NCBI GenBank assembly: GCA_002077065.1
Contig: NAJO01000015.1
Coordinates: 682,001-746,000, forward strand
Reading direction: 5' to 3'
Source of the DNA: Cryoendolithus antarcticus
Lineage: Eukaryota; Ascomycota; Dothideomycetes; Cladosporiales; Cladosporiaceae
Length of the DNA: 64,000 nt
How positions within the stretch are numbered: the first letter of the stretch is position 1; every line of letters starts with the position of its first letter. A model generated the notes under the pieces. It saw nothing but the letters and a program-made list of their open reading frames with translations. It ran no database searches and was not told the origin of the DNA. Shown here piece by piece: positions 60,192 to 64,000 of the stretch. The translations under genes and the position numbers were made by a program.

Positions 60192-61835
60192 TCAGTTTCC
60201 GCCATTGGTAAACTCAGCGAACGGGCCTTCCTCTTGCTCCTCAACCCTCGCCCTCTTTAACTCCCTCCCATCCTCCCTGCCAAGATCCCCTCTCGACTCT
60301 TCGATCACAGCTCTGAGCCTATTGACTTCTGCCGTAGCTTCATCCGCCACTCTCCTGGCGTTTAGCTCAGCCTGCTCAAGCTCCTTCACTCGTCCCCGGA
60401 AGAGCTCGTTGATGACCTCAAGTTCGCTGACCCGTGTTCGCAACGCACTGTTCTGCGCTATCACTGCGTCGAACGTCTGCGGGACTTCCAAGGTTGCTAC
60501 CGGCGCTGAGCCGTTCAGGCTGGCAGCTGGGCTCGGATGACGTGCTTGGGGATTGTATGGATGCAAGGAAGGCGAGGCGAAGGAGTCATTCGGCAACGAA
60601 AGGTTGTCAAAGAGGTGCTGGGGAGCGATGTTGGGGTTGGTTTGGTGGTGTTGGCTGGGTGTCGCAGTCCGGCTGAGGGCTGGTGGCGTTGGGCCGTGAT
60701 CTGAAGCATGAGGAAGGTGATGTGGGTGAGCATAGGTCACATTCGGAGGTTCGGCTGTCGGGTGGTGTGAAGGGAATGAGGGACTTGCTTGATACTGTTG
60801 AGGCGGGGTGTCGACGCCTTCGCCCTGCGAGTCGCGTTTGCGGGATGCTGTCGGTTGAGTGGACTTGACGCGGTTCCGAGATTTGATCACATCCGTCTTT
60901 AGGGAGATGGGTCGAGGGCGGCCATGCAGCTTGAGGAACAGACCGCACGCGTTACAGAGGACTGAACCTGACTCGTCGCGCCGCCAGAGGGGTGTTGTTG
61001 ATGTGCCGCAGTTTTGACATATTGGCTGCAAGAGAGTCTGTCAGCAATCTCTTATCGATACAGCTCAAAGCGACCGAGGCATTGCGCGTGAGTGGATATG
61101 ACTTACAGGCGCGTTCATGCCAGTGCCACCACCTCCTGCTGTCGCTGCTGGCGCATATTGTTGGTTCATGCTGTCGGGCGATGATGTCGAGGTCCTGCAT
61201 TACTCATATCGTCAGTCACGATCTTCCACAGCACTCATCGGGCATAGCGCGGTTGTAGCCTGAGGCGAACATTTGTCCCTCGATCGCACTTTCCTTCGCG
61301 AGCTCGTAGTCTAATCCGACGACACACGCGTTATGTCGAGCCACGCAAGAATGCCACGCGATCTCGCGACGTTTACGACGCCAGATCGCGCGCTCCAGGA
61401 AACCCAAGAGCTATCATGATGATCAAGGCAGTGTATCCCACAACACCAACATTGCAGCGGTAGATCTGCAGCTTGCAATCTTTCGCTACAACATGCTTTG
61501 GTGCAGAATGCTCATGCTCATGTTGAATTTATACCATAGACCTCCCCATTCTCGTCCGATCCAAGTAGGAGTTTCTCGCGGTGGTACATTTTCTAAACTC
61601 ACCTCTCAGGATCCTCCACTAGCGGCGCTGCACTCGCGGCCAGCGCCGCCAATGCCGACAAGCCGGGCAACTGTGTACTTGAGTATGTCGGATGTAGCGG
61701 CTTCGCAGGCTGCGCAGGACTCGCTAGTCGGAAGTGAAATTCGGGCTGTTTGCTTTGTGGGCGCGGAGGAGGGTCAGGAAACCCGTGTCGTGGTCCGAAG
61801 CTGGGTTGCTCCGGTCGCAGAGGATTCTTGAGCAT
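60192..61835 (-). CDS. areB: GATA zinc-finger regulator, AreB/Gzf3 type
   Basis: Nitrogen-control GATA factor, 384 aa. Model complement(join(60192..61025,61107..61194,61603..61835)), exact in frame. Exon 1 (Pro-rich, ending [13 protein letters not shown]) is typical of AreB N termini. The finger CQNC-X17-CNAC uses Cys110, 113, 131 and 134 and a basic tail. The middle is Pro/His/Ser-rich. The C terminus is a leucine-zipper-like coiled coil (about 300-365; [24 protein letters not shown]) that in AreB/Dal80 proteins mediates dimerisation and repression. The first intron is 408 bp (GTGAGT ... GTGACTGACG ... TAATGCAG), far longer than any other here. The second is 81 bp. The repressor role is inferred from the class. 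Confidence 0.9.
61195..61602 (-). other. Unusually long first intron of the AreB-type gene
   Basis: 408 bp between well-formed donor and acceptor signals. I see no convincing extra exon inside, but cannot exclude an alternative first exon or internal promoter. Confidence 0.55.
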
Positions 61836-62529
61836 TGAAGTGCGTCAACGCGGATTCCAGATCTGGATCGTCTGAGATCGGAGTACGGAGGCACGCGTCC
61901 AGGCTGGACAGCTGTACAGTACTAGAGAATCTGTTCGTCGCCGAATGAGTGAAGCGAGTAAACAGCTAGGACGCAAAGGCAGCAATGGGTCGAATCGCGG
62001 TACTGATTGTGATGTTGTTAGAAGGCATTGGATACCTGATGAACCGCGTTCGAGCTGTGTTGCACGTCTACAGATTTCCAACTCCAAGGGGCGTCGCCCG
62101 ATAAGATCTATCGGATTGGAGCTTGGACCAACGCGATGCAATGAACATTGAAATGTTCAATTCGCAGATGGAGCATTGTTGAATGATGCGTCGGCGAGCG
62201 ACAGAACCCTGCTGTGAATGACTTCATAGATATCTTATCAGAGCACTCTGCATTCACCCTGACCTAGTCTCTGATCAACAGCAGCGGACAAGTTCCTGGT
62301 CACGCCACGAACAAGCATTGCGGGAGACGATCGTGGCCTCCCCCGCAGAGCCCCATGCAACAGTGTCCGTCCGGGCCTCTTCCGAATACTCTATTCGCTG
62401 GGGACATAGAGGTCATCTTTCTGGTTACCTTGATTGGACTTGAATCAGACTCGATTCGATCGACTCGTTAGCAGTGCAGAGTGGTACAGAAATGGCAAAA
62501 TCGATGAACGGAATGTTTCCCTAGCAAAG
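61836..62529. other. Divergent promoter, AreB-type and PI4K genes
   Basis: 694 bp. No supported gene. It contains several GATA/TATC words, but at a density I cannot call significant by eye. Confidence 0.45.
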
Positions 62530-64000
62530 ATGCCCAGATCGCGTCCCCAAGGAGGCACCTCCGGGTATGAGAGGATAGTGCAGGCAGAGGAAGCAGAGGA
62601 GGAAGATCCATATGACTATGACCATGGCGAAGGGCCATTTCAGGATCTTCTCAGGCTTTCGACATCCGACGACACCCACTTCAGTCCCATACAACCAAAG
62701 CGTCGCGAGCGCATGCACATTCCCTCGGGCTCGAACTCACCTCGACGATCAGGCCGACGGAGACGGACTAACAGTGGCGTCGATATCAAGGCCATAAATG
62801 CGCGACTCGAGCGATGGGCGGACGAGATCAAAGACAAGTTTACGATTCGCAAGGTCAGAGGGAAGAGTGCACAGGATGAGCATCTCGAGATCTATCAGTC
62901 GGTCTTCCAAGCGCCAGAAGGCGTGCGACCTGCGACGAATGAGATGCTGGAAGCTGGTCATGCTGATCCTGGCGAACGACTGTCGAAGCTCGAGTTCGAT
63001 GACATGGTCGAGAGTGTGAGGACTGCAATTGAGCTTGGCCTGCATCCTACCTTGATCGCGCAAGGGAGCAGTGGGAGCTACTTCGCGCGTAACAGCAGCG
63101 GCAAGGTACTTGGCGTGTTCAAACCCAAGGACGAGGAGCCTTACGCCAGCAAGAATCCCAAGTGGACAAAGTGGATCCACCGCAACCTCTTCCCTTTTGG
63201 CTTCGGACGTGCCTGCCTAATACCCAATCTCTCCTATGTGAGCGAGGCCGCCGCATATGTGCTGGACTGCCAGCTGCGAACAAATTTGGTGCCATATACG
63301 GAGGTTGTAAGTCTGTCGAGTAAGAGCTTCTTCTACGACTATTGGGATCGAAGGCAACACTACCGGAAGGGCAAGCCTCTTCCAGAGAAGCAAGGATCGT
63401 TCCAGGTGTTTTTGAAGGGGTACAAAGGAGCGACAGAGTTCTTTCAGGAGCATCCCTGGCCAGATCATCACAACGGTGGCTTTCGAGACGCGCCGAAACG
63501 TACGAAGAGGCGAAGATGGGCGGAAGACTGTCGACCAGCGAGCGCTGTAGGTGATGTCAGTGAGGCGGAGGATGATGAACCAACAGGCGCTCAGAGTCGA
63601 GCCAGGCTGGAGTTCTGGACTGATGCGCTGCGTGAAAGCTTCCGAGAGCAGCTTGAGAAGCTCGTCATACTCGACTACATCATGCGTAACACAGACAGGG
63701 GGACGGACAACTGGATGATCAAGGTTGACCAGCAAAAACAGACGGCTGAGATCGTGCTGGAGCCACCCAAAGATGATAGCATGCTCAACGGCAACGCCGA
63801 TGCCTACCATCGCCGACAGGAGAGCATGTCCACGATCCCTGGTGGCGATGGTCCAACTGCGGTCCCAAGTATTGGTGCAATCGACAACTCGCTCTCATGG
63901 CCTTGGAAACACCCGGACGCATGGCGTAGTTATCCCTTCGGCTGGCTCTTCCTCCCCGTCTCCCTCATCGGCCGGCCCTTTAGCGCCAAGACACGTGCAC
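62530..64000 (+). CDS. lsb6: Type II phosphatidylinositol 4-kinase (Lsb6-like), 3' end outside window
   Basis: Makes PI4P on vacuole, endosome and plasma membranes. 490 codons are visible without intron and the frame leaves the window. The ATG at 62530 opens an acidic, then basic Ser/Arg-rich leader. The PI3/4-kinase fold starts about residue 155: QGSSGSYFARNSSGKVLGVFKPKDEEPYASKNPKWTKW, with the ATP-binding Lys in VFKPKDEEPY. Then come CLIPNLSYVSEAAAYVLD, VPYTEVV, and the catalytic loop LVILDYIMRNTDRGTDNWMIK with its catalytic Asp. AIDNSLSWPWKHPDAWRSYPFGWLFLP is the type II-specific activation segment. A variable insert of about 55 residues (about 315-370) separates the lobes. A Cys-rich palmitoylation motif, normal for the family, is not obvious. 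Confidence 0.93.
   Translation, partial: MPRSRPQGGTSGYERIVQAEEAEEEDPYDYDHGEGPFQDLLRLSTSDDTHFSPIQPKRRERMHIPSGSNSPRRSGRRRRTNSGVDIKAINARLERWADEIKDKFTIRKVRGKSAQDEHLEIYQSVFQAPEGVRPATNEMLEAGHADPGERLSKLEFDDMVESVRTAIELGLHPTLIAQGSSGSYFARNSSGKVLGVFKPKDEEPYASKNPKWTKWIHRNLFPFGFGRACLIPNLSYVSEAAAYVLDCQLRTNLVPYTEVVSLSSKSFFYDYWDRRQHYRKGKPLPEKQGSFQVFLKGYKGATEFFQEHPWPDHHNGGFRDAPKRTKRRRWAEDCRPASAVGDVSEAEDDEPTGAQSRARLEFWTDALRESFREQLEKLVILDYIMRNTDRGTDNWMIKVDQQKQTAEIVLEPPKDDSMLNGNADAYHRRQESMSTIPGGDGPTAVPSIGAIDNSLSWPWKHPDAWRSYPFGWLFLPVSLIGRPFSAKTRA

Overview
The window is nuclear DNA of a filamentous ascomycete. Genes are packed closely on both strands, and most are interrupted by introns of 48-60 bp with GT..AG ends and a CTRAC-type branch site. 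The set includes a Zn2Cys6 factor, a PTH11-like seven-helix receptor, WSC and DUF7908 domains and an AreB-type GATA factor, which points to Pezizomycotina. Dothideomycetes is my guess, not a demonstrated placement. I found no rRNA, tRNA, transposase, CRISPR array or secondary-metabolite core enzyme.

Layout, left to right. 1-421: 5' part of an unrecognised gene running off the left edge (-). 1.7-4.5 kb: Zn2Cys6 regulator (-). 5.1-9.9 kb: P4-type lipid flippase (-). 10.6-11.1 kb: possible small pseudogene (+). 11.2-13.4 kb: PIP-box-like helical protein (+). 13.6-14.3 kb: V-ATPase subunit E (-). 14.9-16.4 kb: NIPA-type Mg2+ transporter (+). 16.6-17.8 kb: SDR (-). 18.2-19.5 kb: PTH11-like receptor (-). 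21.2-22.8 kb: Dug1 dipeptidase (+). 23.2-25.6 kb: Atos-family protein (-). 26.2-27.3 kb: F-box-like protein with an apparent frameshift (+). 27.7-29.4 kb: Utp15 (-). 29.8-32.8 kb: PPR-like protein with a disputed N terminus (-). 33.2-37.3 kb: Mrc1/claspin (+). 38.1-39.8 kb: unrecognised fragmented gene (-). 40.0-40.8 kb: polysaccharide deacetylase (-). 41.1-42.8 kb: MFS sugar permease (-). 43.5-46.0 kb: collagen-like secreted protein (-). 46.4-47.7 kb: PLP serine/threonine dehydratase (-). 48.0-48.6 kb: tetraspan membrane protein (+). 48.8-49.6 kb: Shb17 (-). 50.2-51.4 kb: MOSC/mARC-like protein (+). 51.7-52.3 kb: Ubc12 (+). 53.1-57.0 kb: Mms1/DDB1-like protein (-). 58.2-59.7 kb: TBC RabGAP (+). 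60.2-61.8 kb: AreB-type GATA factor (-). 62.5-64.0 kb: type II PI 4-kinase, running off the right edge (+).

The outstanding locus is 43484-46027. When spliced it encodes a signal-like start, a DUF7908-like domain, 54 uninterrupted Gly-X-Y triplets and a C-terminal WSC-like domain. The collagen tract is spread over 16 exons, many of them only 7-47 nt. All 15 junctions in it fall inside, or directly before, a glycine codon. The unbroken Gly-X-Y register can only be kept if three introns use AT..AC ends and one uses GC..AG ends. Two of the AT-AC introns lie in a roughly 300-bp tandem duplication of an exon-intron block.

Most other genes are independent housekeeping functions: vesicle and membrane traffic (flippase, TBC GAP, PI4K, V-ATPase), replication-fork maintenance (Mrc1, Mms1-like, PIP-box protein), ribosome biogenesis (Utp15), neddylation (Ubc12), carbon metabolism (Shb17, sugar permease, SDR) and nitrogen control (AreB). 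They do not form one cluster. MluI cell-cycle boxes upstream of Mrc1 and of the PIP-box gene suggest both are expressed in S phase.
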